Assembly: GCF_021605415.1 (NCBI RefSeq)
Contig: NZ_WKEQ01000005.1
Location: 124,001-188,000 of the forward strand
Direction: 5' to 3'
Source of the DNA: Pseudomonas syringae
GTDB taxonomy: Bacteria; Pseudomonadota; Gammaproteobacteria; Pseudomonadales; Pseudomonadaceae
Length of the DNA: 64,000 bases
A program made the translations under genes and the position numbers. Positions 55,798 through 64,000 of this stretch are shown here, in pieces. The notes below the pieces were generated by a model. It was not told where the DNA came from and did no database searches. It saw only the letters and a program-made list of their open reading frames with translations. Every line of letters begins with the position of its first letter. The stretch's first letter is position 1.

Positions 55798-57624
55798 TTA
55801 CAAACGCTGCAAATGCCCATAAAGTTTGGCGTACAGGCCACCTTCGGCAATCAATTGCTGATGATCGCCATCCTCGGCGACCTGCCCGCCATCGAAAACC
55901 AGCACGCGATCGGCTTGTTTCACGGCGGACAGCCGATGGGCAATGATCAGCGTGGTGCGGCCATTAAGGAACCGCGCCATCGCCTGATGCAGGTTGTATT
56001 CAGTGGCGGCATCCAGTGCCGACGTGGCCTCGTCGAGGATCACCACTTTCGGCTCGGCAAGGATCATCCGCGCAATTGCCAGGCGTTGGCGCTGACCACC
56101 CGACAAACGCACGCCGGAGCGTCCGACGACACTGTCCAGTCCGTCAGGCAGTCCGCGAATGGTCGCTTCGAGCTGGGCGATTTCCAGCGCCTGCCAGCAG
56201 GCTTCATCGCTACGCGTGCGGCCCATGGTCAGATTGGCCCGCACGGTATCGTTGAACAGCGCCGGATGCTGTAGCACCACGGCGACGTTCTCACGCACGG
56301 TTTCCAGGCCGATTTCCTGCTGGGTCGATCCGCCGAAGCGAATGGTGCCGGCCAACGGCGTGTACAAACCCAGTAGCAACTGCACCAAGGTACTTTTGCC
56401 ACCGCCGCTGGCGCCAACGATCGCCACCTTCTCGCCCGGGGCGATGGACAGATCCATCTTGTCCAGCACCAACTCGTCGCCATAGCCGAAACTCAAGCCC
56501 TGAATCTGTATGCCCACGGTTTCGCGCCCCTTGAACGGATCGACACCGCCTGGATATAGCGGCTCGTCGGCGCGGGCCAGCAGCTCGTTGATTCGCGACA
56601 GCGCACCGCCGGCGGCGTAATAGGCATATTGCAGATTCAGCAACTGCTCGACCGGGCCGATCATGAACCACAGGTAACTGAACACTGCGAGCATCTGGCC
56701 GATCGACAGGTCGGAAAACAGCACCGTAAGCATCGCCGCCGCCCGGAAAATGTCGATGCCAAACTGGAACAGCAAGCCGCTGGCCCGGTTGGACGCATCG
56801 GTCTTCCACTGAGAATTGACGGCGTAGTTGCGAACTTCTTGCGCGCGCAACCCGAGCCGCCCGAGAAAAAAGCCCTGACGATTGCCGGCACGCACTTCCT
56901 GAATCGCATCAAGGGTTTCGCTCAACGCCTGGGTAAACCGAGAGGTGCTGTCGTTCTCCAGTTTTTTCAGGTGCTTGACCCGCTTGCCCAACTGCACCGT
57001 GGCGTAGATCACCAGCGGGTTGAACAGCATGATCAGCAGCGCCAGTTTCCAGTGCATCCACATCAGAATGCTCGCGGTGCCGACCAGGGTCAGCATCGCC
57101 ACGAGAAAACGACTGAGGGTTTCGCCAACGAATTTGTCGAGGGTGTCGAGATCGGTGACCAGGTGCGTGGTCACGGTGCCGCTGCCCAGACTTTCGTATT
57201 CGCCGAGGGAGATGCGCTTGAGCCGTTCGATCAACCGTATGCGAATGCGATAGACGATGTCCTTGGCCAACCGGGCAAACAGCCGCGCCTGCAATACGCC
57301 AAAACACAGGGCGCAGCAACGCAGGGTCAAGGTCACCAGCAGCATCAGGCCGATGTAACCGGCGGCTTGCTGCCACATTGAAGGCAACGCATGGTTCATG
57401 ACTTTCAGCGCGGCATCGCCATGGCCGAGCAGGACTTCGTCCACCAGCAGCGGCAGCAGCAACGGGATCGGCACGCTGCATAACGTCGCCAGTACGGCGA
57501 CGCCATTGGCGATCCACAGGGATTTTTTATGATGAAGGGCCAGGCGGCGGACTTCCGCCCAGCTCAGCCGGTCGACACGCTTTACCGCTGGCGTGTCATC
57601 GGGCAGGTCAGGCACAGGCGGCAC
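55798..57624 (-). CDS. ABC transporter, ATP-binding and permease protein
   Basis: A 608-residue half-transporter of the MsbA/exporter type. The membrane domain (about 30-330) has six helices; the ATPase domain has Walker A VGASGGGKSTL, signature LSGGQRQRLAIA, Walker B VVILDEATSALD and the switch His in IAHRLSAVKQA. It acts as a dimer. Substrate is not predictable; lipids, drugs or peptides are possible. Its start lies inside the end of the DsbA-like gene (17-base overlap), so the two are translationally coupled. Confidence 0.92.
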   Translation of the reverse strand: MPPVPDLPDDTPAVKRVDRLSWAEVRRLALHHKKSLWIANGVAVLATLCSVPIPLLLPLLVDEVLLGHGDAALKVMNHALPSMWQQAAGYIGLMLLVTLTLRCCALCFGVLQARLFARLAKDIVYRIRIRLIERLKRISLGEYESLGSGTVTTHLVTDLDTLDKFVGETLSRFLVAMLTLVGTASILMWMHWKLALLIMLFNPLVIYATVQLGKRVKHLKKLENDSTSRFTQALSETLDAIQEVRAGNRQGFFLGRLGLRAQEVRNYAVNSQWKTDASNRASGLLFQFGIDIFRAAAMLTVLFSDLSIGQMLAVFSYLWFMIGPVEQLLNLQYAYYAAGGALSRINELLARADEPLYPGGVDPFKGRETVGIQIQGLSFGYGDELVLDKMDLSIAPGEKVAIVGASGGGKSTLVQLLLGLYTPLAGTIRFGGSTQQEIGLETVRENVAVVLQHPALFNDTVRANLTMGRTRSDEACWQALEIAQLEATIRGLPDGLDSVVGRSGVRLSGGQRQRLAIARMILAEPKVVILDEATSALDAATEYNLHQAMARFLNGRTTLIIAHRLSAVKQADRVLVFDGGQVAEDGDHQQLIAEGGLYAKLYGHLQRL

Positions 57625-58243
57625 GCTCCAGCCAGCGACCGAGTAACGGTGACAGCTCGCTGAGCGGTTGATAGCCGTTGGTCAGCAACGCCAACTGACC
57701 ATTGCGTTCGGCCAGCAAGGTCGGAAATCCGGCGATGCCCAGATCCTGCACCCAGGTGAAATCGGCCTCGGTAGCGACATGCTGTTCGGCACGATCGAAC
57801 AACTCGGCGAACTCGATGCGCGGCACGCCGGCCTGTTCCGCCAGCTCGACCAACACGCTGGCCTGAGTGACGTCGCGGCCCTCGACGTAAAACGCGTGTT
57901 GAATCAGGCCCAGCAGTTTCCATGCGCAATCCGGCGCCAGGCTGCGCGCCGTTACTAACGCGCGACAGGCAGGTTCGGTGTCGTAGACGAAACCGTCCGG
58001 CAGCGCGCCTTCAAGCTTGAACGGCTGACCGGTGGCCTCGGTGACCGCTTGCCAGTGTTCAAGGATGTAGCGTCGGGTGGTCGGTTCAAGTGCCGAGCCG
58101 CTGCCGGTGCGCAAGCCGCCAACCACCAGGTGCAGCTCGACCCCGGCGGCCTGCGCCTGCTCAACCAATGCATTGGCGACCGGGGCGAATCCCCAGCACC
58201 AGGAACACATCGGATCCATTACATAGAGCAGGCGCGCAGACAT
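57608..58243 (-). CDS. DsbA-family thioredoxin-fold protein
   Basis: A 211-residue thioredoxin-fold protein without a signal peptide. The redox motif is CSWC in DPMCSWCWGFAPVANAL near residue 13, and the cis-Pro segment is GIAGFPTLLAERNG near residue 170. It belongs to the FrnE/HCCA-isomerase branch of the DsbA family and is likely cytoplasmic. It follows trhO after 3 bases and overlaps the ABC exporter gene, so all three should be one transcript. The partner protein is unknown. Confidence 0.88.
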   Translation of the reverse strand: MSARLLYVMDPMCSWCWGFAPVANALVEQAQAAGVELHLVVGGLRTGSGSALEPTTRRYILEHWQAVTEATGQPFKLEGALPDGFVYDTEPACRALVTARSLAPDCAWKLLGLIQHAFYVEGRDVTQASVLVELAEQAGVPRIEFAELFDRAEQHVATEADFTWVQDLGIAGFPTLLAERNGQLALLTNGYQPLSELSPLLGRWLERAACA

Positions 58244-58246
58244 GAT

Positions 58247-59188
58247 TCAGGCCTCGGTGGATGCTTGCTTATAGTTGTAGCCGATCGGGTGAGGCATGTT
58301 GCGGGCCTTGGCCAGTTCGATCTGCTTTTGGCGATCGATGGCGCTGCGGCGGGTCTTCTCGCTCAGCGTGTCCCAGCAGTGCGGGCAACTGACGCCGGGG
58401 ACGTAGTGTTCGCTGGTACGATCTTCAACGCTGACCGGCGTGCGGCAGGCATGACATTGATCGTAGTCGCCTTCGCTGAGGTCATGACGCACGGTCACGC
58501 GGTTGTCGAACACAAAGCAGTCACCCTGCCATTTGGTCTCCTCCTGCGGCACCTCTTCGAGGTACTTCAGGATTCCGCCCTTGAGGTGGTAAACCTCTTC
58601 GTAGCCCTCGGTGAGCATGTAGCTCGACGCCTTCTCGCAGCGGATGCCGCCGGTGCAGAACATCGCGACCTTCTTGTGCACGGCCGGGTTGAAATGGGCT
58701 TTTATATAGTCTGGGAATTCGCGAAAACTGGTGGTTTTCGGATCAATGGCGCCTTCGAAGGTGCCGATCGACACTTCGTAGTCGTTACGGGTGTCGATCA
58801 ACAGCACTTCAGGATCGCTGATCAGCGCATTCCAGTCCTTCGGATCGACATAGGTGCCGACCTTCTTGTTCGGGTCGACGCCTTCGACACCCAAGGTGAC
58901 GATCTCTTTCTTCAGCTTGACCTTGGTGCGGTAGAACGGCTGGTCGTCGCAGTACGATTCCTTGTGATCGATATCGTCCATGCGCGGGTCGTTCTTGAGC
59001 CAGGCGAGCAGCCCGTCAATGCCTTCGCGGCTGCCGGAGACCGTGCCGTTGATGCCTTCTTCGGCGATCAGCAGGGTGCCTTTGATACCGTTGTCGAGCA
59101 TCGCCTGCAGCAAGGGTTCGCGCAGGTCTACGTAATCTTCGAGGGTGACGAACTTATACAGTGCCGCCACGACAATCTGTTGTGTCAT
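58247..59188 (-). CDS. trhO: tRNA uridine(34) hydroxylase TrhO (YceA)
   Basis: A 313-residue rhodanese-family enzyme. The N-terminal acylphosphatase-like part (1-95) is followed by the rhodanese domain with the active Cys loop [12 protein letters not shown] near residue 178, and a C-terminal pair CHAC and CPHC (about 260-285) that may bind zinc. It hydroxylates U34 of tRNAs with molecular oxygen. The length matches YceA. The ATG at 59188 is about 50 bases past a terminator, so it begins its own unit with the DsbA-like and ABC genes. Confidence 0.94.
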   Translation of the reverse strand: MTQQIVVAALYKFVTLEDYVDLREPLLQAMLDNGIKGTLLIAEEGINGTVSGSREGIDGLLAWLKNDPRMDDIDHKESYCDDQPFYRTKVKLKKEIVTLGVEGVDPNKKVGTYVDPKDWNALISDPEVLLIDTRNDYEVSIGTFEGAIDPKTTSFREFPDYIKAHFNPAVHKKVAMFCTGGIRCEKASSYMLTEGYEEVYHLKGGILKYLEEVPQEETKWQGDCFVFDNRVTVRHDLSEGDYDQCHACRTPVSVEDRTSEHYVPGVSCPHCWDTLSEKTRRSAIDRQKQIELAKARNMPHPIGYNYKQASTEA

Positions 59189-59234
59189 GGGTGATTCTCC
59201 AGGTGGCTACCCTCGCAAAGGGTGAACCGGATAC

Positions 59235-59265
59235 GAAAAAAAACGCGCCGGGTGAGCGGCGCGTT
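59235..59265 (-). terminator. Intrinsic terminator after the BolA-family gene
   Basis: On the minus strand a nine-base-pair stem (AACGCGCCG/CGGCGCGTT, 59257-59265 with 59242-59250) is followed by eight T. It ends the DUF2059-bolA transcript ahead of trhO. Confidence 0.85.
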
Positions 59266-59277
59266 GCGGAGTCTAAC

Positions 59278-59360
59278 AAAAAGCAGCTTTGAGCGGCGAG
59301 CTTGAAGCGGCAAGCTGATGCGCCGCGTTCCAATCTTGCCGCTTGCCGCTGGCAGCTTTT
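59278..59360. repeat. Inverted repeat of AGCGGCAAGCTT type
   Basis: Imperfect arms (AAAAAGCAGC... near 59278 and ...GGCAGCTTTTT near 59350) include several AGCGGCAAG/CTTGCCGCT blocks. It belongs to the same family as 887-940 and lies directly past the BolA-family stop. Confidence 0.55.
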
Positions 59361-59659
59361 TACGACTGATCTCCTCCCGCACAGGTCGGCGAAGCCGGCG
59401 CAGCGCCCGCCTCTGCCCATTCCTGTGGCGTGTAGGTGTGCAGCGCCAACGCATGGAACTCGCCCATCAGCTCGCCAAGCGTGCCGTAGACTTTCTGGTG
59501 GCGCTTGACCCGGTTCAGGCCCTCGAACTGCGCGCTGACCACCACAGCCTTGTAATGCGTCTGCAACCCGCGACTGTGCATGTGGCTTTCATCCAGCACC
59601 TGCAGGTGCTCGGGCTGGAGCAGGCTCAGCGTCGATTCGATGCGTTGTTGCATGGTCAT
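59360..59659 (-). CDS. BolA family protein
   Basis: A 99-residue BolA/YrbA-type protein. It has MTMQQRIESTLSLLQPEHL at the N-terminus and the signature FEGLNRVKRHQKVYGTLGEL (about 46-65) followed by HALALHTYTPQEW. BolA proteins work with monothiol glutaredoxins in iron-sulphur handling and may bind DNA. The C-terminal tail contains a Cys. It follows the DUF2059 gene by 12 bases on the same strand. The ATG two codons downstream (59653) is an alternative start. Confidence 0.9.
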   Translation of the reverse strand: MTMQQRIESTLSLLQPEHLQVLDESHMHSRGLQTHYKAVVVSAQFEGLNRVKRHQKVYGTLGELMGEFHALALHTYTPQEWAEAGAAPASPTCAGGDQS

Positions 59660-59671
59660 GTGAAACTCCGG

Positions 59672-60196
59672 TTACGGCTTTTTCTTGGCCGGTGCGGCGG
59701 CGCCTTTCGGATCCAGCTCGGTGGTCATGTCAGCCAGCAACTTGTTGACGACCGGCACGGCGCTTTCCAGCTTGGCCTGGGTCATTTGCGCCGATTGCTG
59801 AGTCAGCTGCGGCATTTTTTCCAGGACTTTCTTGCCCAGCGGCGACCGGTAGAACGCGACCAGATCCTTGAGCTCGGACTCAGTGAAGTTGGTGGTGTAG
59901 AGCTTGACCATGTCCGGCTTCAGCTTGTTCCAGCCAATGGCTTGATCGAGCGCGGCGTTGGCCTTGGCCTGATAGGTTTCCAGCACGGCTTTTTTCGATT
60001 CCGGGGCTTTGGTCTGTTCAAAACGCTGGGCGAACATTTGCTGCACTTGCATGTACACCGGAGTGCCCAGTTTGTCAGCGTGCGCCAGGGTCAGGAAAGC
60101 TTCGGCACTGGCGTTGTGGCTGGCGGTATCGGCGAGAACCTGGCCACTGGCACAGACCAGGGCTACCGCGGTACAGATGGCACGAAGACGAGTCAT
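59672..60196 (-). CDS. DUF2059 domain-containing exported protein
   Basis: A 174-residue protein with a Sec signal peptide (about 1-22, cleaved after VLADT-like Ala site) and an all-helical mature domain of the DUF2059 type (FTESELKDLVAFYRSPLGKKV near residue 105). The tail is Ala/Pro/Lys-rich (AAAPAKKKP). The family is periplasmic and of unknown role. It precedes the BolA-family gene, as in P. aeruginosa (PA0856-PA0857). It is divergent from fumC with about 190 bases between. Confidence 0.88.
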   Translation of the reverse strand: MTRLRAICTAVALVCASGQVLADTASHNASAEAFLTLAHADKLGTPVYMQVQQMFAQRFEQTKAPESKKAVLETYQAKANAALDQAIGWNKLKPDMVKLYTTNFTESELKDLVAFYRSPLGKKVLEKMPQLTQQSAQMTQAKLESAVPVVNKLLADMTTELDPKGAAAPAKKKP

Positions 60197-60389
60197 CGAG
60201 TTTCCTTTTCTAGCAGGCGGGGTAAAACCCCAAGGGCGACCATTCTGCGCCTAAAAAACGCCGGCGCTCAACCCCCGCCCCTTGTCGCGCTTGATTGGAC
60301 GGCTTTAAGAGGTCAACAATCGGGTCGATGGAACCACCCGGGCCGACGCAGGCCTAAACAGCGCAATCAGACCAACAGGAGTGTGCACG

Positions 60390-61784
60390 ATGAGCCGTAT
60401 CGAAACCGACAGTCTGGGCCAGATCGAAGTCCCGGACGACGCTTACTGGGGTGCTCAGACGCAACGCTCGCTGATCAACTTCGCCATTGGCCAGGAACGC
60501 ATGCCGCTACCGGTCTTGCACGCCCTGGCCCTGATCAAAAAAGCCGCCGCGCGGGTCAACGACCGCAATGGCGACCTGCCCGCCGACATCGCCCGCCTGA
60601 TCGAACAGGCCGCCGACGAAGTGCTTGATGGTCAACATGACGACCAGTTTCCGCTGGTGGTGTGGCAGACCGGCAGTGGCACTCAAAGCAATATGAACGC
60701 CAACGAAGTGATCGCCGGCCGCGCCAACGAACTGGCCGGCAATCCGCGCGGTGGCAAGACGCCGGTGCATCCGAACGATCACGTCAACCGCTCGCAGAGT
60801 TCCAACGACTGTTTCCCCACCGCCATGAGCATTGCCACGGCCCGCGCCTTGCAGGATCAACTGCTGCCGGCCATCGCCGAGCTGTCGGGTGGCCTGGCCG
60901 AACTGGCCGCGCGTCACATGAAACTGGTGAAGACCGGCCGCACCCACATGATGGATGCCACGCCAATTACCTTCGGGCAGGAGTTGTCGGGCTTTATAGC
61001 GCAACTGGATTATGCCGAACGGGCGATCCGCGCCTCGGTGCCGGCGGTCTGCGAACTGGCTCAGGGCGGTACGGCGGTGGGCACCGGACTCAACTCGCCG
61101 CACGGTTTCGGTGAGGCCATTGCTGCGGAACTGGCGGCGCTGTCCGGCCTGCCATTTGTCACCGCGCCGAACAAATTCGCTGCGCTTGCCGGCCATGAAC
61201 CGCTGGTCACACTGTCGGGCGCCTTGAAAACCCTCGCCGTGGCGCTGATGAAAATCGCCAACGACCTGCGCCTGCTCGGCTCCGGGCCACGGGCGGGTTT
61301 TGCCGAAGTAAAACTGCCGGCCAACGAACCGGGCAGCTCGATCATGCCGGGCAAGGTCAACCCGACCCAATGCGAAGCGCTGTCGATGCTCGCCTGTCAG
61401 GTGCTGGGCAACGACGTGACGATCGGTTTTGCCGCCAGCCAGGGTCACCTGCAACTGAACGTGTTCAAACCGGTGATCATCCACAACCTGCTGCAATCGA
61501 TCCGCCTGCTCGCCGATGGCTGCAGCAACTTTCAGCAGCATTGCATCGCAGGCCTGGAGCCGGACGCCGAAGTCATGGCGAACCATCTGGAACGCGGCTT
61601 GATGCTGGTGACCGCGTTGAACCCACACATCGGTTACGACAAGTCGGCGGAAATCGCCAAGAAGGCTTACAGCGAAGGGAAAACCCTGCGAGAGGCAGCG
61701 CTGGAGCTGGGGTATCTGACCGATGAAGAGTTTGATGCGTGGGTACGGCCGGAGAACATGATCGAGGCTGGCGCCAAGGGCTGA
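60390..61784 (+). CDS. fumC: Class II fumarate hydratase
   Basis: A 464-residue fumarase of the aspartase/fumarase family, independent of iron. Motifs are [31 protein letters not shown] with the catalytic His, and the signature loop [17 protein letters not shown]. It interconverts fumarate and malate. The ATG at 60390 follows AGGAG by about eight bases. In pseudomonads FumC is typically used under iron limitation or oxidative stress; no regulator site was identified here. Confidence 0.96.
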   Translation: MSRIETDSLGQIEVPDDAYWGAQTQRSLINFAIGQERMPLPVLHALALIKKAAARVNDRNGDLPADIARLIEQAADEVLDGQHDDQFPLVVWQTGSGTQSNMNANEVIAGRANELAGNPRGGKTPVHPNDHVNRSQSSNDCFPTAMSIATARALQDQLLPAIAELSGGLAELAARHMKLVKTGRTHMMDATPITFGQELSGFIAQLDYAERAIRASVPAVCELAQGGTAVGTGLNSPHGFGEAIAAELAALSGLPFVTAPNKFAALAGHEPLVTLSGALKTLAVALMKIANDLRLLGSGPRAGFAEVKLPANEPGSSIMPGKVNPTQCEALSMLACQVLGNDVTIGFAASQGHLQLNVFKPVIIHNLLQSIRLLADGCSNFQQHCIAGLEPDAEVMANHLERGLMLVTALNPHIGYDKSAEIAKKAYSEGKTLREAALELGYLTDEEFDAWVRPENMIEAGAKG

Positions 61785-61800
61785 GTTTGGTAATCCGCTT

Positions 61801-61860
61801 TCGCGAGCAGGCTCGCTCCCGCAGGAAATTGCTATCCATGTGGGCGCGAGCCCGCTCGCG
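61801..61860. repeat. REP pair after fumC
   Basis: Arms at about 61801-61822 (TCGCGAGCAGGCTCGCTCCC) and 61838-61860 are near reverse complements with two mismatches. Same family as 6708-6768. It lies between convergent fumC and the DMT transporter gene. Confidence 0.75.
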
Positions 61861-61880
61861 AAAAGATGTAATGAAGGTGT

Positions 61881-62840
61881 TCAGCCAGGCACAATCTTCG
61901 CCCGTCGCGCCCGCAACCCGGCAACCAGTGAAGGCCCCAACGCCACCAGCGCCGAACCCAGCACCACCAGCACCGCGCCGCCATAGCCCAAACCGTTGAT
62001 CTGCTCGGCGTGCACATATGCCGGCCACCATGTTGCCGCCACCGCGACCGCGCCGAATGTCACCAGCGGCGTAATCGCCAATGTTGCACTGACTCGCGAC
62101 GCCTCCCAATGCGCCAACGCTTCGGCAAACGCGCCGTAGGCAATCAGGGTGTTCATGCAGCACGCCAGCAGCAGCCAACCCTGCAACGGGCTCAGGCTCA
62201 ACGCTTCAAGCGGATGTACCCACGGCGTGAGCAACAGGGCGCAGAATAGGTAGATCACCATCATCACCTGCAACGAATTCCATACCGTCAGCAATTGCTT
62301 CTGGCCCAAGGCGTAGAACGTCCAGACCGTCGAGGCGAGCAGCACCAGCAGGACGCCGGCGGTGTAATCCGACAGCGAAGTGAGCAGCTCCGCCAGACGC
62401 TGATTGAAAAACAGCACAAAGCCAATCAGCAGCACCAGCAGGCCAATCCCCTGCCCGATACTGAAACGCTCCTTGAATACGAACAGGCTGGCGATCAGTA
62501 ACATGATCGGCCCCATCTGCACCACCAGTTGCGCCGTGCCGGGGCTTAGCAGGTTGAGACCCATCAGATACAGCACGTAATTGCCGACCAGCCCGAGCAC
62601 CGCCATCAGCACCAGCCAGCCGCCCTTGGGGCCCAGCACTTTGCGGCTCGGCAGGCGCTTGACCGAGGCCAGGTAAACGAACAGACAGCCGCCGGACACC
62701 AGCAAACGAAACCAGGTCACCGTGACCGGATCCATCACTTGCAGCACCTGTTTGAGTTTGATCGGCAGGATTCCCCACAGAAACGCGGTCAGCAGGGCGA
62801 GAAATAATCCATATACCCAGCGACCCGATGAAACATGCAT
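61881..62840 (-). CDS. EamA/DMT-superfamily transporter
   Basis: A 319-residue membrane protein with ten helices in two EamA repeats. The first starts WVYGLFLALLTAFLWGILPI and the second GVLLVLLASTVWTFYALGQK. Such proteins export amino acids or other metabolites; substrate unknown. The ATG at 62840 (MHVSSGRW) is chosen since the 62-residue in-frame extension upstream has no membrane character. It converges on fumC across a REP pair. Confidence 0.85.
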   Translation of the reverse strand: MHVSSGRWVYGLFLALLTAFLWGILPIKLKQVLQVMDPVTVTWFRLLVSGGCLFVYLASVKRLPSRKVLGPKGGWLVLMAVLGLVGNYVLYLMGLNLLSPGTAQLVVQMGPIMLLIASLFVFKERFSIGQGIGLLVLLIGFVLFFNQRLAELLTSLSDYTAGVLLVLLASTVWTFYALGQKQLLTVWNSLQVMMVIYLFCALLLTPWVHPLEALSLSPLQGWLLLACCMNTLIAYGAFAEALAHWEASRVSATLAITPLVTFGAVAVAATWWPAYVHAEQINGLGYGGAVLVVLGSALVALGPSLVAGLRARRAKIVPG

Positions 62841-63046
62841 GACAACCCCAAAGCGATCTGACGAGAACCGCCAGTGTAGGCGCAGCCAGCGAAGGGACAC
62901 AGGGACAGTTGCGCTCCGGCCGCGCCTGAAACTGTGCAGGTCGCAACGGATTATTGGCGCAATGCCATTGATCGGCTGCCCGGGCGAACCCAGTGCTTCA
63001 GGCATAAGCTGATTCGACACACCCATGGCCTTTCAGGAGACTTGCC

Positions 63047-63241
63047 ATGTTAACCATGCGCGCCCAGGACGCCGCACCCGCCATGCGATTTCGCAGTGAA
63101 CGGATTTGCCGAGTCAACGGTGATTTGTATTTCACCACCCGGGAAGACACGCTTGAGGGGCCGTTTGACAGTACCCAGCGAACCGAACAGGGCATCCGGG
63201 CATACATTGCGCGGATGCAGCTTCTGGATTCCAGGGCTTGA
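63047..63241 (+). CDS. Small protein of unknown function (DUF6316-like)
   Basis: A 64-residue basic protein with a central RFRSERICRVNGDLYFTTRE and a helical end (QGIRAYIARMQLLDSRA). AGGAG lies seven bases ahead of the ATG, which supports real translation. It resembles small DUF6316-type proteins common in pseudomonads; I know no function. It stands alone between the DMT transporter and a REP pair. Confidence 0.65.
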   Translation: MLTMRAQDAAPAMRFRSERICRVNGDLYFTTREDTLEGPFDSTQRTEQGIRAYIARMQLLDSRA

Positions 63242-63255
63242 TCCGCAGTGCTTCC

Positions 63256-63348
63256 ATCGCGGGCAAGCCCGACTCCCACAGGTTTCTCGGCGTCATCGAA
63301 AACCGATGTCATCCCATAAATCCTGTGGGAGCCGGGCTTGCCCGCGAT
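63256..63348. repeat. REP pair downstream of the small protein
   Basis: 27-base arms at 63256-63282 and 63322-63348 are reverse complements with one mismatch, built on GCGGGCAAGCCCG(A/G)CTCCCA. A short inner stem lies between. Related to the single palindrome at 55-82. Confidence 0.85.
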
Positions 63349-63379
63349 AGCTATAGAACAGGCAGTCAACCTCTCAGGG

Positions 63380-64000
63380 TTAACGCACCGCCTCAAACAA
63401 CCCCGTAGCCCCCATCCCGCCGCCAACACACATGGTCACCACGCCATAACGCATATTGCGCCGTTGCAACTCACGCACCAGATGCCCTACCTGCCGTGAC
63501 CCGGTCATGCCGAACGGGTGGCCGATGGAAATCGAGCCGCCGTTGACGTTGTATTTCGCGTTGTCGATTTCCAAACGATCGCGGCTGTACAAGCACTGCG
63601 AGGCGAACGCTTCGTTGAGTTCCCAGAGATCGATGTCAGCCACTTGCAAACCTTTGGCTTTGAGCAGTTTCGGCACCGAGAACACCGGGCCAATGCCCAT
63701 TTCATCGGGCTCGCAACCGGCCACGGTGAAACCACGGAAAAACGCTTTCGGCTTCAAGCCCAGTTGCAGGGCTTTCTCCAGGCTCATCACCAGGGTCATC
63801 GAGGCACCGTCGGACAACTGCGACGAATTGCCGGCGGTCACCGACCCGTCCTCGGCAAACACCGGTTTCAACGACGCAAGGCTTTCAAGCGTGGTGTCCG
63901 GGCGGTTGCAGTCATCGCGCTCGACAACGCCATCCAGAATCTGCACCTGACCAGTGGCTTTGTCTTCCACTCGATACTTGACTGACATCGGCACGATTTC
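63380..64000 (-). CDS. Acetyl-CoA acyltransferase (thiolase), C-terminal part, truncated by the window end
   Basis: The C-terminal half of a thiolase; the gene continues past 64000, so the true start and the N-terminal nucleophile Cys are not in the window. Visible are GNSSQLSDGASMTLVMS, LWELNEAFASQCLYS, the catalytic His in ISIGHPFGMTGSRQVGHL and the catalytic Cys in VTMCVGGGMGATGLFE. It acts in fatty-acid or other acyl-CoA degradation. The GHPFGMTG loop differs from the more usual GHPLGATG but keeps the catalytic His. Confidence 0.9.
   Translation of the reverse strand, partial: EIVPMSVKYRVEDKATGQVQILDGVVERDDCNRPDTTLESLASLKPVFAEDGSVTAGNSSQLSDGASMTLVMSLEKALQLGLKPKAFFRGFTVAGCEPDEMGIGPVFSVPKLLKAKGLQVADIDLWELNEAFASQCLYSRDRLEIDNAKYNVNGGSISIGHPFGMTGSRQVGHLVRELQRRNMRYGVVTMCVGGGMGATGLFEAVR

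Noticed and set aside
1..64000. CRISPR array, prophage, insertion sequence, integrase, tRNA or rRNA gene
   Set aside because: No regularly spaced direct repeats, no transposase or phage proteins among credible frames, and no cloverleaf or rRNA-like sequence was seen by eye.

Overview
The window is a chromosomal segment of a Pseudomonas, most likely of the P. fluorescens group. The evidence is the conserved block gyrA-serC-pheA-hisC-tyrA/aroA-cmk-rpsA-ihfB-wzz (the order of the P. aeruginosa PA3168-PA3160 region), the TyrA-AroA fusion typical of pseudomonads, the mtaD-ubiG-mupP-yciK block, and many copies of the hairpin-forming REP-type repeats common in fluorescent pseudomonads. Species assignment is inference from memory of these families; no search was run.

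Layout. (1) 0-2.6 kb: a CHAD-domain protein and a small lipoprotein on the minus strand, and a patatin-like phospholipase on plus. (2) 2.6-10.6 kb: a complete high-affinity potassium uptake locus, kdpF-A-B-C-D-E, on the minus strand, interrupted twice by inverted-repeat elements. (3) 11-13.4 kb: an ethanolamine permease, a small DUF2897-like membrane protein and a TetR regulator. (4) 13.4-16.1 kb: an SDR-fabF pair and a ComEA-like helix-hairpin-helix protein. (5) 16.2-33.6 kb: the O-antigen locus, all on minus, between wzz/ihfB and the wbpM-like gene. (6) 33.8-45.8 kb: lapA-like, ihfB, a lipoprotein, rpsA, cmk, tyrA-aroA, hisC, pheA, serC and gyrA. (7) 46.2-51 kb: methylthioadenosine salvage (mtnA, mtaD) and the ubiG-mupP-yciK run. 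(8) 51.3-64 kb: two cyclic-di-GMP proteins (a GGEEF cyclase and an RbdA-like PAS-GGDEF-EAL protein), a TenA/PqqC-like protein, an ABC exporter, a DsbA-like protein, trhO, a BolA-family gene, a DUF2059 protein, fumC, a DMT transporter, a small unknown protein and the C-terminal part of a thiolase cut by the window end.

The O-antigen locus is the accessory part and is visibly more AT-rich than its flanks. Its gene content fits a Wzx/Wzy-dependent O-polysaccharide. WbpP- and WbpO-like enzymes should make UDP-GalNAcA. A 5-inverting 4,6-dehydratase, an RmlD-like reductase and a non-hydrolysing 2-epimerase should make a UDP-L-6-deoxy-HexNAc, best matched to L-QuiNAc (or L-RhaNAc). The WbpM-like dehydratase plus the small epimerase should make UDP-D-QuiNAc or UDP-D-FucNAc, and the WbpL-like transferase should load it on undecaprenyl phosphate. 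Two further glycosyltransferases and one acyltransferase remain, so a three-sugar, acylated repeat unit is the simplest prediction. The flippase is of the MviN/MurJ type. An 833-base gene-free leader lies between wzz and the first sugar gene. It carries a palindrome, a perfect -10-like hexamer and a near match to the RfaH 'ops' element.

I saw no transposase, integrase, CRISPR array, tRNA or rRNA gene.
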